This document shows positions 10,786-25,300 of a stretch of 64,000 nucleotides of DNA, in pieces. The translations under genes were made by a program, and so were the position numbers. Position 1 is the stretch's first letter, and each line of letters begins with the position of its first letter. Below the pieces are notes generated by a model. The model was not told the origin of the DNA, searched no databases, and was given only the letters and a program-made list of their open reading frames with translations. The stretch is taken from positions 42,087,631 to 42,151,630 of the forward strand of contig NC_092568.1 of assembly GCF_037975245.1 (NCBI RefSeq). The letters run 5' to 3'. This stretch comes from Apostichopus japonicus. Taxonomy: Eukaryota > Echinodermata > Holothuroidea > Aspidochirotida > Stichopodidae.

Positions 10786-13150
10786 AGAACTGATGAGAGC
10801 ATAAGCTTTAACATGTCATCCATATCGCTGGCATACCATCAGGGTATGTCAAAGCACCAAAACAACCTGCTTATTAGTACCTCAGTTTGAATGGACATTC
10901 ATTGTTAATTAGAAATGTACATTACAAGGGTTATTGCAGAGAGTATATAGCATAAATATTGTACAAAGATTAGGCTTATTTTTTACAGATTTGTAAATTT
11001 TCATGGTATTAGTAGACCCCTTAGAGAATGAACACAGATTTGGTGATTAACTAATACCACTTGGAAAATTTATTGTCAACATTTGGTAGGCAGTTGCCTT
11101 GTAGGATGTAGTATTGTGAAATTTTGGTTCTTTCAAATATTTGCAGCAACTTATGTTGGCAGAAGTCATATAACTGTTATATGATTACTCTACTTTCAGG
11201 GTGAAAAATATAGTTATCGAAAATGATGTCTTGACATTTACAATCACAGATTTAGGAAGTACTGCAATTTGTGAAGTATTTTCATAGCCGTTGGGGCATA
11301 TAATCTCCAACATATTCAAACACATTGAATTCAGGATAATCTCGACAGTGTCAAGTTTTAGGATTGTTGCACTTCTCAGAGTATGATGACCTACTACAAT
11401 TGCTTCACACTAAGAAATTATACCTATTCCTAAATTATTCCTAAAGAAGTACACCCTTAAAGTATTACATTATTAATAGCTTAATCTTGACTGCAGATCT
11501 TCTGCTCTGCTCTCTCTATTACTAATTATGTATTTCATTGATTGGCTAACTTAGCAAACAGAAGTACATCTCAATAGGTTTCAAAACTTGCTAATTTTGT
11601 CCCAGTCTTTCCCTAGCATCAAATCTTAATAATCTGAAATAGAAGAAATTCAATAAAGCCGAGAGAAGTTTTGATTTTAAGTATCTACAATTTAATGACA
11701 GATTATAAATTATATAGAGGAGCATATTGACAAAGACTGGAAAGAAGAACTCTATTATTCCACAGAACAAAGAGAAGTTTTTTTGTCTTCTCAGAACACA
11801 CATCAGGGAGCTGCATGGTACCAGCCACTCATAGTCATATGGAATATTGCTTTCATGATTAATTCATTAGGAAGAAATATAAACTGAGAGGGAACTATCA
11901 ATTAAGATTTCTCACACAGTAATCTTAATCGTCTTAACTTGGTCTGTAAGTTTTGCCTCCAAACAGTAGTTCACCTACTTGCATCCCATGATATGTGCCA
12001 AGGTCAAAACATATATAGACTTCAAAAAAAAAATGAAAATGTTATTGAATGGACAACAACAAAAATTTACAAAATAAAATTTTGAATTTAATTTAGAATT
12101 TCAAATTAAATTTTGACTTTGACATTAAAATTTTCATGACGTTTTGTTCCTTTTTTTTTTGAGGGTGGGTATAGGGAATGTGAAGGGAAAGGTTGGTCTA
12201 TAAAGGTTTCTGTTTCACTGTGCATTGTGTATTATATGTCGTATGTTTTCTTATTATTATACAGTTTGTATCATTGTAAATATATTGTAAACAACAAAAT
12301 GACACCTTGTATATTTCCATTTATTTTATTCTTTGTTTTAGATAGAGCTTCATTATACTTTCTAAACACGACCAAACCGTTCCCAAACTCTGCAACGGCA
12401 CCATTGTGTAGTAAATAATCACAGAATTATGATGAACTATTTTACCCAATCTTTTTGCCCATTCAAAGGGAATGAAAAGTTCAGACAAAACATCTCATTT
12501 CACGCTTTTTATTATCTAAAACATTACTTGGTTGCATGTCAGGCAGGTTTCATCCCTTCTCAGTTCATACCTGTACATTAGGTTGTATGCCTGGCTACTT
12601 TATTTTTTATGAAATAACTTTGCCATGCAGCATTAAATAATGACTGTCTCAGAAATTATATCTTGTATTTCAAGAGATCATTTTACTAAAATGGTACAAG
12701 AATTTTGTTTGCACAATCTCTGTGAATGAGCAATCATTTTGGCCAAATGGTACATTGTCATCTACAAAACAGATTGTTTAGATCATCGTGCTTTCAGAGA
12801 AGCTTCCCCCATCCCTCCCCCTTCTTAAATTCCACACAAAATGAGTAGTTTAATGGCACAACTTTTCATGTACACATATTTAAGACCTAATATATATATC
12901 TGTACCTAAGAACGTGTCATATCACTTCTACATTTCCTGTCTTGAGGACCCCAGACCATGCTACACTTCAATAACCACGTAGCATTGTGCATGGGAAAGA
13001 TACACAACTTTCCAGATTGGTGATATTTTGTGAATGCATCTGATTACAACAGAGTGAATGACATGATCATAGCAATTCAGCTGAAAATATTTTTGTTTTT
13101 ATTAGACATTTTGCACAGAGCAAAACAATATTTCTATAAACAAATTGCAT
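10786..13150. other. Intergenic stretch without recognised features
   Basis: AT-rich DNA between the RING gene and the 31-bp array. I see no convincing exon, RNA gene or transposon end in it. Confidence 0.5.
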
Positions 13151-13155
13151 CTCCT

Positions 13156-16100
13156 CAGTATGTGGCATGCACATACCAAATATGACCAGCATGTGGCATG
13201 CACATACCAAATATGACCAGCATGTGGCATGCACATGCCAAATATGACCAGCATGTGGCATGCACATGCCAAATATGACCAGCATGTGGCATGCACAAAC
13301 CAAATATGACCAGCATGTGGCATGCACATACCAAATATGACCAGCATGTGGCATGCACATACCAAAATGACCAGCATGTGGCATGCACATACCAAATATG
13401 ACCAGCATGTGGCATGCACAAACCAAATATGACCAGCATGTGGCATGCACATACCAAATATGACCAGCATGTGGCATGCACATACCAAATATGACCAGCA
13501 TGTGGCATGCACATACCAAATATGACCAGCATGTGGCATGCACATACCAAATATGACCAGTATCTGGCATGCACATACCAAATATGACCAGCATGTGGCA
13601 TGCACATACCAAATATGACCAGCATGTGGCATGCACATACCAAAATGACCAGCATGTGGCATGCACATACCAAATATGACCAGCATGTGGCATGCACATG
13701 CCAAATATGACCAGCATGTGGCATGCACATACCAAATATGACCAGCATGTGGCATGCACATGCCAAATATGACCAGCATGTGGCATGCACATGCCAAATA
13801 TGACCAGCATGTGGCATGCACATACCAAATATGACCAGCATGTGGCATGCACATGCCAAATATGACCAGCATGTGGCATGCACATACCAAATATGACCAG
13901 CATGTGGCATGCACATGCCAAATATGACCAGCATGTGGCATGCACAAACCAAATATGACCAGCATGTGGCATGCACATACCAAATATGACCAGCATGTGG
14001 CATGCACATGCCAAATATGACGAGCATGTGGCATGCACATACCAAATATGACCAGCATGTGGCATGCACATACCAAATATGACCAGTATCTGGCATGCAC
14101 ATACCAAATATGACCAGCATGTGGCATGCACATACCAAATATGACCAGCATGTGGCATGCACATACCAATATGACCAGCATGTGGCATGCACATGCCAAA
14201 TATGACCAGCATGTGGCATGCACATGCCAAATATGACCAGCATGTGGCATGCACATACCAAATATGACCAGTATGTGGCATGCACATACCAAATATGACC
14301 AGCATGTGGCATGCACATACCAAATATGACCAGCATGTGGCATGCACATGCCAAATATGACCAGCATGTGGCATGCACATGCCAAATATGACCAGTATGT
14401 GGCATGCACATACCAAATATGACCAGTATATGGCATGCACATACCAAATATGACCAGTATGTGGCATGCACATACCAAATATGACCAGCATGTGGCATGC
14501 ACATACCAAAATGACCAGCATGTGGCATGCACATACCAAATATGACCAGCATGTGGCATGCACATGCCAAATATGACCAGCATGTGGCATGCACATACCA
14601 AATATGACCAGCATGTGGCATGCACATGCCAAATATGACCAGCATGTGGCATGCACATGCCAAATATGACCAGCATGTGGCATGCACATGCCAAATATGA
14701 CCAGCATGTGGCATGCACATGCCAAATATGACCAGCATGTGGCATGCACATACCAAATATGACCAGCATGTGGCATGCACATGCCAAATATGACCAGCAT
14801 GTGGCATGCACAAACCAAATATGACCAGCATGTGGCATGCACATACCAAATATGACCAGCATGTGGCATGCACATGCCAAATATGACGAGCATGTGGCAT
14901 GCACATACCAAATATGACCAGCATGTGGCATGCACATACCAAATATGACCAGTATCTGGCATGCACATACCAAATATGACCAGCATGTGGCATGCACATA
15001 CCAAATATGACCAGCATGTGGCATGCACATACCAATATGACCAGCATGTGGCATGCACATGCCAAATATGACCAGCATGTGGCATGCACATGCCAAATAT
15101 GACCAGCATGTGGCATGCACATACCAAATATGACCAGTATGTGGCATGCACATACCAAATATGACCAGCATGTGGCATGCACATACCAAATATGACCAGC
15201 ATGTGGCATGCACATGCCAAATATGACCAGCATGTGGCATGCACATACCAAATATGACCAGTATATGGCATGCACATACCAAATATGACCAGTATGTGGC
15301 ATGCACATACCAAATATGACCATAAAGTGTTATGCACATACCAAATATAACCAGTATATGGCATGCACATACCAAATATGACCAGCATATGGCATGCACA
15401 TACCAAATATGACCAGCATGTGGCATGCACATACCAAAATGACCAGCATGTGGCATGCACATACCAAATAACGTGGCATGCACATGCCAAATATGACCAG
15501 CATGTGGCATGCACATGCCAAATATGACCAGCATGTGGCATGCACATACCAAATATGACCAGCATGTGGCATGCACATACCAAATATGACCAGCATGTGG
15601 CATGCACATACCAAATATGACCAGCATGTGGCATGCACATACCAAATATGACCAGCATGTGGCATGCACATACCAAATATGACCAGTATATGGCATGCAC
15701 ATACCAAATATGACCATAAAGTGTCATGCACATACCAAATATAACCAGTGTGTGGCATGTACATACCACACATGACCAGTGTGTGGCATGCACATAACAA
15801 ATATGACCAGTGTGTGGCATGCACATACCAAATATGAACACTATGTGGCATGCAAATACCAAATATGACCAGCATGTGGCATGCACATACCAAATATGAC
15901 CAGCATGTGGCATGCACATACCAAATATGACCAGTATATGGCATGCACATACCAAATATGACCAGTATGTGGCATGCACATACCAAATATGACCATAAAA
16001 AGTCATGCACATACCAAATATAACCAGTGTGTGGCATGTACATACCACACATGACCAGTGTGTGGCATGCACATAACAAATATGACCAGTGTGTGGCATG

Positions 16101-16492
16101 CGCATACCAAATATGACCACTATGTGGCATGCACATACCAAATATAACCAGTGTGTGGCATGCACATACCACACATGACCAGTGTATGGCATGCACATAC
16201 CAAATATGACCAGTGTGTGGCATGCACATACCAAATATGACCAGTATGTGGCATGCACATACCAAATATGACCAGTGTGTGGCATGCACATACCAAATAT
16301 GACCAGTGTATGGCATGCACATACCAAATATGACCAGTGTGTGGCATGCACATACCAGATATGACCAGTGTGGCATGCACATACCAAATATGATCAGTTT
16401 GTGGCATGCACATACCAGATATGACCAATGTGTGGCATGCACATACCAAATATGACCAGTGTGTGGCATGCACATACCAAATATGACCACTG
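13156..16492. repeat. 31-bp minisatellite, roughly 105 units
   Basis: Unit CATGTGGCATGCACATACC plus AAATATGACCAG, 31 bp. Frequent variants are TACC/TGCC, CAGC/CAGT and short units lacking one or two bases. The core TGTGGCATGCACA is nearly self-complementary. Units at the right edge (from about 15700) are the most diverged. The minus strand has no stop codon in any of its three frames for most units, giving overlapping frames up to 1106 codons; these are a by-product of the repeat, not genes. Confidence 0.95.
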
Positions 16493-19400
16493 ATCTCAAC
16501 TATTCATTTAAACCAAGAAAGTAAGCTTATTGTACTTCGCATGGGGCATTTCGCTTATCAAGTATGAGATTAGTCTCATAGTCTGGTTACCATTCTTGAG
16601 ATATCATGTTTACAAGGATTGTGCATTTTGACCCCTACTGACACTTCTACTTAAACACATGGCATCCACTTATCAGCTACAGTATGAAGCATGTCCTTCT
16701 TGAGATGTTTACAATAAGCTTTGTTACCTAATATACACCACAGCATAGGCACTCCATAAAGATGGTTTAGACACTGAAGTCACCATTTGAATAAACAGCC
16801 CAAGGCCTCTGGAAGGGACGGGGGTGGGGTTGTCAAGGAGATAAGCGCAGAGGGAGGTGTCATTGCATGTTACTTTACAGAGCTGAGCCAGTAGTTCCAG
16901 AATATTGACGTCAGTTTTCCTCAGTTGTGCTTATCCTGCAGTAGTTCATCAATGCATTACAAATATGTAAACAACAACAAATAAAGGAAAAACCATATTT
17001 ACTGATATATATTTATATATATTTCTTGATTCATTGACGTAATTAAATCTCTTGTCAGTACTTTTTTTTTTACTCTAGACTACCTAAACATGATGTCCAT
17101 TCTCAAATGAACAACAACAAGGTTGATAACTTGCAGCAATTTGGAGTCAACTTGGGAAGAACACATGAAGCAAAAAACAAACATGAAAAAGCATTGAGAT
17201 CCAACATTTGGTAACAAAATTCTGTCTTTTTACATCACATTTTTGAGCTTATCCAAAGGATGTTCATACAGGAAGTGAAAACATAAGGGTAAACACATAA
17301 ACACTACATTCACATAGACTAAGCATTTAGCTGAGGTTGTTAAGGAATTTGAGAATCCATGGAAGTTGTTGGCATTGTTAGTAAGATATCAATTATACAG
17401 TTGTATTTTAAGTCATCCATTACCTTGTTATATGTGTTTACTTTCAATGTTAAACCTGCTCATCATTTACTCAGTACAAAGCCAATTATATTAACTTGTG
17501 TTTAAATGAGTCATAACTCGCGTTCTTTATCTTTCAAGAGTGAAGGGACTCCATCAACTCAGTCAACTCTTCCACACAGAGATAATACAGTGATTGTAAG
17601 TTAGTTGACTCACTGGTAGTGACTCAGCTTGACCTTAAAAAGAAGTGACTTATTACAACTCTGGTTTCAACCACTTAATTGTGGCAAGTTAAATGATTGA
17701 TGTGATGATATCAGGTATTTCTGAAGCTCATGGATTCAAAATGAAACCAACACACTCACAAACTAATTCTACATTTTCTGGCAAGTTACAATTAAAGGCA
17801 GGAATCACATGAGGAGGCTGAAGCCCTTTAATGGCAGAAAAAAAAACATCCCAACTCCACAGCTTACACAAAGAGTCCTGCATTTTGCCTATATTGGATA
17901 AAGGCCTAGTTTGCTATTAGGTAATTAAAAATTAACTGACAATTTATCAAAGTAAACTTTGGTCCACAAGACCTACTAGACTACATGCAAAGAAATTAAA
18001 AACAGAAAACTTGAAAAGAGTACAAAGGGTTTAATAAGAAGTTGAAATGTCACATCAAATATGGATCATGATTAAATCAAAGGGAGTAGTAACAGAGACT
18101 GGAAGATACATTGGAGTAGGAGTTCAGAACTACTGCTCAATGATTACCTTTAACCAGGAACACAACAAAGTAATAAGGAAGAAGTAAATTAACGACCACA
18201 AAAAAGATTTTAGCAGAGACAATATAAAGAGAGTCATAAAAGTAAACTGTTTTCTGTCTTCTATAGATGTTGGTAGAGAATCCTAAATGGTATGACTGTT
18301 ACCAATGCTGCTATAGATGTTGGTAGAGAATCCTAAATTGTATGGCTGGATAGCATGTATTTTACTAAAGTTTTGTTTGGTAAAATTAAGATGCAGGTTT
18401 TGTTTATATCCAAGCCAGACAGATAAGACAAAGGTCAGTTTAGTACCACATAGCAAATAAAGTTTGACATACATACATACACGCAAACATACATACATAC
18501 AACAGCCATTAAAGTGAATACCTTAAACATCTTTGGCTATACCTGTCATAGAGTACTGTGGTAGTAGTTATAACACACATGATAGTACTTCATAGATACC
18601 ACATGCAAAATATATCTTTATTTTAAGCTAACTTAAGACTTGTCAGACATAAAATTTATCACTGAATATTCATCTAAGATAAAATCTGTTATTTTTACTT
18701 CTTTGTAACGCATTCTCTTTCACCATGCTTTAAATAATTTGATTTAGAAACACACACGAATCACTTCATTTGATACACTAAGATACTTAAAAAATGATTT
18801 AAAACAATTTTCTAAAGTTGAGTCATAAATTTGCCTGACTTGCATCATAACTTCTTCTGGCAAGTTTGTTTGTTCAACAACAAAAAAACAAAAAAACTGG
18901 TAAGATCTCAATCAATATAAAATTCTAAAACATATCTAAGTTTTCAAAGAGCTATATTCATTTTGGAATGTGTGGTTACACATAAGCTCATCTGCTTAAT
19001 TAAGTTGTCTCTACTAGAAGTAAATTAATTATTCATTGTACAGTGCTACCACATAGTTTACATAAACATAATTATATTTCTAACAAAAACCAAAATTAAG
19101 AAAATGCATCATTTCCCGAGAAGCCATCAAGCGTTTTGTGTTCTATCAGTAATAAAAGGACGCAACAAATTGCCTTGCAAACAGACTGGGGGTTTGTATC
19201 AAACTTGAATGTAACTTTCGCAAGCTACAACCAATGTGAATTGTGTGAAGAAGTATAGAACAGAAAGTTTAATAACTTAAAACAGAGTTTCAAACCACTG
19301 AATGTGAGCAAAATAACTGAGCCAAGAATCACTAGCATTTATACTAGTATAATAACAGTATTAGTGATGGAAGCCTTAGCAACCAAAGTATTAATAAAAC

Positions 19401-19700
19401 AGACAAATATGTTAGAAGATCAACAAATAAGGGATTGATTAATCACAAGGACAAACAATGGGGCTTCTACTACAGAATCTGTACAGATGTGATGAACAGC
19501 CACAACATTATTGATTTAATCACAAGGGTACAATGAAAACATGTCACGACTGCAGATTAATATTGAAACCAGTTGTAAATTAAATAATTCAAATGTTCAC
19601 AGCAAGCAAGTGTTTGAGGTTAGAAGGTTGGTCCATCTCCAGGGAATGATGAATCAGCAAAAGACAAGACCACTTCAGTAAATCCAGAAAGAAAGACCAC
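16493..19700. other. Intergenic stretch, no gene recognised
   Basis: AT-rich. Contains a two-copy duplication of CTATAGATGTTGGTAGAGAA (near 18262 and 18311), a short ACAT microsatellite near 18470-18500, and a fragment of the GAGATATCATGTTTACAAGG repeat near 16595. Confidence 0.45.
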
Positions 19701-19714
19701 ACTCATAGAATGGT

Positions 19715-20037
19715 TTGTCGTCACCAACCATAAGTGAGAAAGGAGTTAACCATCAAAACAAAGGCAGACAATAACATTAAGTCTATACAACCAAACAAAA
19801 CCATAAGTGTGAAGGGAGTTAACCATCAAAACATAGGCAGACAATAACATTAAGTCTATACAATGAATGGTTCATCACCAGACAAAACCATAAGTGTGAA
19901 AGGAGTTAACCATCAAAACAAAGGCAGACATTAACATTAAGTCTATACAATGAATGGTTCATCACCAGACAAAACCATAAGTGAGAAAGGAGTTAACCAT
20001 CAAAACAATGGCAGACAATAACATTAAGTCTATACAT
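19715..20037. repeat. Tandem repeat, four copies, about 73-89 bp
   Basis: AACCATAAGTG, GAGTTAACCATCAAAACA and GGCAGACAATAACATTAAGT recur in order four times. Intergenic, 3' of bpnt1. Confidence 0.75.
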
Positions 20038-22000
20038 CCTACACTATTTACCTACTAATCCAAGAATTCTTATTGTTGCTTCACAAAAATAAACTTAATC
20101 TCTTTTGCATACAAATTTCTTACTTTTTTTTTATCATAGCACCCTATATCTGCCTTCTCTAAAGACAGCAAATAACATCTTATTCTTCACATCATTAGAA
20201 TTTTATAATTTTCTCTCCTTATGTATTAACTTTTTTATTTCTGCTGGTCATACATTGAATCAAGCATCATTTTAACAGCTTCGAGTTGCTGATAAGCAAA
20301 CTGCCTCATCATACCAAATGCTCCATCCAATAATTCATATCTTGTCCAAGCTTTTAACCAATAATTGATATCAAATTCACCCATACATCTCTTTTTTTGT
20401 CCTTTTTAATGTCAATTTAATTACACAACTTTAGACTTTAAACTAAAGTTTGCAGTACAGCAAAACTGTGTGTCTCATTTGAGGACACATTTAAAAACCA
20501 GCAAAAAGAGGTAATTGGTATAAGAAGACCCAGGACAACCCAAGATTAAATTCTAGAATAGAGGGATTTCTGTCATATCTCAACATAAATCCAGAAATGA
20601 TGCACTACAAACCAATTGGTTTTCATCCTTGGAACACCATTATCAAATCGCCACAACAATGTCAAACCTATGTATTTCAACCATGGCTTATTCTTCCTCT
20701 TATTGTCTCAAAGACAAATACCCAATCACATTTTCAATTGCTGCTTGAAATCTAAATTTACACTATTTTCCAATTGGAAATGTGTCAGCTGGAGACAAAT
20801 GCCTCCCCCTCCCTTCATCCCCCCTTCATGGCTCTAGTTTATCTTCTTCAACTGAAAGATTTATTTCTATACCTTTGATTCTTCCTAATGTGCAAAATGG
20901 AGCTTGAAAAAAGTAATCAGTGTTAACATGCTAGCAAAATGACAAGTTGACCTTTCTTCTTTCTAACCTGACCATTTTACATAAACCAATATAACCTAAC
21001 TGGCTGATTAATATTCACTATAACCACAATACAATTTCTGTATATCTCTAGTTATTTACTCCTAATCACCACAAAATTCTTTGTTTCTAAGCTTTTTGCT
21101 ACAAATCCCAGCAGGTGTTCAGATATGGCTGTAACTTCTATGTCTGTGAAGTATTACTTTGTTAGCTCAAAGAAGTTAAACATCTTGTCTGGACCATTAC
21201 AATCTGCTCACTCCTTAGTCCACAAAAAAAATTCTCTTTTGAGGCTGTTTTGCGACTCACATCCACAATATAGCCATGATAGTATAATACATTTATGCAT
21301 TATGCAATATGATACTGAAAGGTAGCAGCTAGGCATGGTTTACTATCTGTGGATGTGATAACTAAATGTGTGTGGTAACTGTGATAACAATATCAATATG
21401 GGTAATGGTTGATGGTAACTCTATACAATGCAACTTTCAAATGTCCTTATAAATAGCAACTCCAATTATATGAACATGTCTTTTCATACAAAGATTTCAA
21501 TCATTATGAACATAAGAAGGGTGATCACAATATGTTTGTTTTATATTTCATCAATTTCTAATTGTAGATCTTTTGTTTCTAGTTTTCTTAGAGTCCAAGC
21601 TTCTGTATCATGAGACTGCTTATTGCAGCAACTTGAAAGTCCTACTGATCAAATACTGACACAATGTTGTAACTTAACAGGAATCTAGTCTTGAAAAAGA
21701 AGAAGCAAAAGAGAGAGTTTAAAAAAAAGATAGGAACATATTTCCACTTTTGTGTAACCTCAATTCAACAACCAAAATAAATGAATGTGAGAGTGTAAAA
21801 ATAAACCTGTATATTTCACAGTGCATTGAAATGTTAATTGGAAAAAACCAGTACTTTTAGCCAAACCAGACTTCCAAAATGTTATTCCAAAATGATGACA
21901 GTCCCCCAAAACTAAATTATCTAGTAGTCTATCACTGAAGAATGCAATCTTCAATCTTTCCACCAAATACCCAAACTTTGCAACAACATTCTCAACTTGT
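20038..22000. other. Intergenic stretch downstream of bpnt1
   Basis: No gene recognised; short open frames here have no visible motif. Part may be an extended bpnt1 3' UTR. Confidence 0.4.
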
Positions 22001-22006
22001 TTTATT
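22001..22006 (-). terminator. Candidate bpnt1 poly(A) signal
   Basis: TTTATT on the + strand reads AATAAA on the minus strand, about 180 nt past the bpnt1 stop. The position is right for a short 3' UTR. No other evidence; AT-rich DNA gives such hexamers by chance. Confidence 0.4.
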
Positions 22007-22184
22007 TAAACCCTTTTTTTTTTGCATCAATTTCTTCCAAAATCGTCAAGGAATATTCCTTGAAAATTAAGCCACCTTTTTCACATTTGCCTCAGTCATA
22101 TGCTAAGGAAAAGAAGCATTTAACAGATCATTCTTCCTTCCTCTCCATGTAAATTTTGGTTTATACTCCTCTATGTGCTGAACA

Positions 22185-22336
22185 TCACGCTGCGGGCAGC
22201 TGGTCTTTGATAGACTGTGGTACCCGTGATACGTAGAACTCATGGTTCCTGGCAGCAGCTATTACTCCACCCATGTTGCGGTGTTTAACCTCCTTATGGT
22301 ACTCATACAGGTTCCCATGGACGTCTGTCAGTTTAC
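22185..22336 (-). CDS. bpnt1: bpnt1 exon 7 and stop
   Basis: Completes Gly258 and encodes [20 protein letters not shown] through SIKDQLPAA and TGA (22187-22185). The reading matches the BPNT1 C-terminus. Acceptor ACTCAG. Confidence 0.95.
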
Positions 22337-25300
22337 CTGAGTAAAAAAATCAAAGCACAAACTCATGAAAAGAGGTATGCTCTCAGTCATGCCTCATAAA
22401 AAAGGAATGGTTTCATTCGTGGTAAATTAAAAGAGGTATGATAACAGTATCCTCATAACCAGAGGCAACTACTGTTATGACTCATGAAAAGAGGTATGCT
22501 CAGTCATGCCTCATTAAAAGAGGAATGGTTTCATCCGTGGTTTATTAAAAGAGGTACGATAACAGTATCCTCATGACTAGAGGTAGCTACTGTTATGACT
22601 CATGAAAAGAGGTATGCTCACAGTCATGCCTCATAAAAAGATTAATGGTACCGTCCATGGTTTATTAGAAGAGGTATGATTACAGTATCCTCATAACTAG
22701 AGGTAGCTACTGTTATGACTCATGAAAAGAGGTATGCTCACAGTCATGCCTCATAAAAAGATTAATGGTACCGTCCATGGTTTATTAGAAGAGGTATGAT
22801 AACACTATCCTCATAACTAGAAGTAGCTACTGTTATGACTCATGAAAAGAGGTATGCCCTCAGTCATGCCTCATTAAAAGAGGAATGATTTCATCTGTGG
22901 TTTATTAGAAGAGGTACGATAACAGTATCCTCATAACTAGAGGTAGCTACTGTTATGACTCATGAAAAGAGGTATGCTCACAGTCATGCCTCATAGAAAG
23001 ATTAATGGTACCGTCCATGGTTTGTTAGAAGAGGTATGATAACACTATCCTCATAACTAGAGGTAGCTACTGTTATGACTCATGAAAAGAGGTATGCCCT
23101 CAGTCATGCCTCATAAAAAGAGGAATGGTTTTATCCGTGGTTTATTAGAAGAGGTATGATAACAGTATCCTCATAACTAGAGGTAGCTACTGTTATGACT
23201 CATGAAAAGAGGTATGCCCTCAGTCATGCCTCATAAAAAGAGGAATGGTTTTATCCGTGGTTTATTAGAAGAGGTATGATAACACTATCCTCATAACTAG
23301 AGGTAGCTACTGTTATGACTCATGAAAAGAGGTATGCTCAGTCATGCCTCATTAAAAGAGGAATGGTTTCATCCGTGGTTTATTAGAAGAGGTACGATAA
23401 CAGTATCCTCATAACTAGAGGTAGCTACTGTTATGACTCATGAAAAGGGGTATACTCACAGTCATGCCTCATAAAAAGAGGAATGGTTTCATCCATGGTT
23501 AATAAGCAGAGCTATGATAACAGTATCCTCATAACTAGAGGTAGCTACTGTTATGACTCATGAAAAGAGGAATGTACCGTCCATGGTTTATTAGAAGAGG
23601 TATGATAACAATATCCTCATTACTAGCGGTAGGTACAGTTACGACTCATGAAAAGAGGTATGCCATGAGTACTGGATTGTGAATTGTAATTATACACATA
23701 GTCTAATGCTCACAGTATATATGTATCATTCAAATCATGTCTTAGTCTGTGCGAAGGGGGAGGGGGTGAAAGTAGGCTCTACTGAATGCTCATATCAAAT
23801 ATTAAGCCAATTGAAATAATTGTAAATAGATGAATATGACAACAATTTGAATATCAACAATTTAAAAACAAATTGCTAGATCTCTTTATGTCAGAGGTAA
23901 ACTTCCATCAAGTATTCATGACAAATCACTCTGAAGCACTTCAAAAACTTGTGAGATTATGTTTACTTGGACAACTGACAACCTTTACTTATGTACTATA
24001 GTAGCTATGAAGCATTGTCTTACCTCCCATGGAATTGAGTAGGGCCTGTGGAGCACATGTGTCCCACTTCTTACAGCCAGGGCTAGCGAATATGTAGGCA
24101 CTGGCACGACCTTCTAATAAAAGTAAAACCTACAAGGAATAGAAAGATGACAAGCTGTAAAACTAGCTGCTGGACACACAGAGAAGATTTCAATGTCAAA
24201 CAAAGTTTGCTTCCTAAGCTTTTTGTTGTCTTCCTAAGCTGGCATGGAGTACATCATTCGATTCCACTTTGTGTCATGATTCACAGGTTTCTATGTCATA
24301 CATTCTGTGGTAGAGGCAAGGAGGGTGGGGAGGGTGGGGGAAGGTTTGGGGCAGGGGGGGATTATTGATTGAACAAGGCATCTCAGTGTCCTATGCATTG
24401 CCCTGCATTGCCCTATGCATTGTCCTATGCATATCCCTTCTTTGCTGTAATTATAATCTATGTTGATATTACGATTAAGACAGAAGCCACATGCTTAAAA
24501 AAGTAATATATGAAGAATAAGAGGTGTGTGATCAACAATTACATATAATAATAGCACAAAATGATTGATTTAATTAATAATCACATTAATATAGCAGCAG
24601 TGATTAATTTAATTAACAATCAGATGAATCATAGCAAACTGTTTAATTTTTCAATTAGAATAATTTAGAAATCAACAGCACAGTGAATCAAATTAGAGGT
24701 AATCGTATGCAATAAGTGAGACTAATTGAATTATTTGTTTATCACATAGGACTCATTCAATTGTAACTCTTGTAGATATCAACAAAATACCACTGTACTG
24801 GTCAAACTGCAAGAAACTCTTCTTACCATATATGTCCAGCTCTGTCTACTCTTGTATACAAACTAAGGTAAATCTGTAAGGTACCCCTGTTCTTATCTAG
24901 TGTGCAGCCACCCTTACCCTGGTGTCCCTGTTATGTGCTACTGTATTAAGGTTACCCTGCAAGGTACCCCTCTCTTTATCTGGTGTGCAGCCACCCTTAC
25001 CCTGGTATCCCTGTTATGTGCTACTGTATTAAGGTTACCCTACAAGGTACCCCTCTTCTTATCTGGTGTGCAGCCACCCTTATCCTGGTATCCTTTATAT
25101 GTGCTACTGTATTAAAGAAGAACGATAGTGACAGAAAAAAAATCTCTCATTTTCATATATAATGTAGTTTATATGTTACCAAGCAACATATTTTTTTAAT
25201 TTTCCAAATAGCACACCGGAAAGTCATAAAAAAAGGGAATTTAAACATCGTTTTTCGCCTCCGTAATTTAGGAATTTTCAAACACTGCAACGACCTTGAA

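Noticed and set aside
13156-16492. Possible CRISPR-like array
   Set aside because: Units are contiguous with no unique spacers, and the genome is eukaryotic.
13067-16499. Minus-strand open frames up to 1106 codons
   Set aside because: They read through a 31-bp minisatellite that lacks stops in all minus-strand frames; the three frames give the same cycling peptide. No gene structure or domain.
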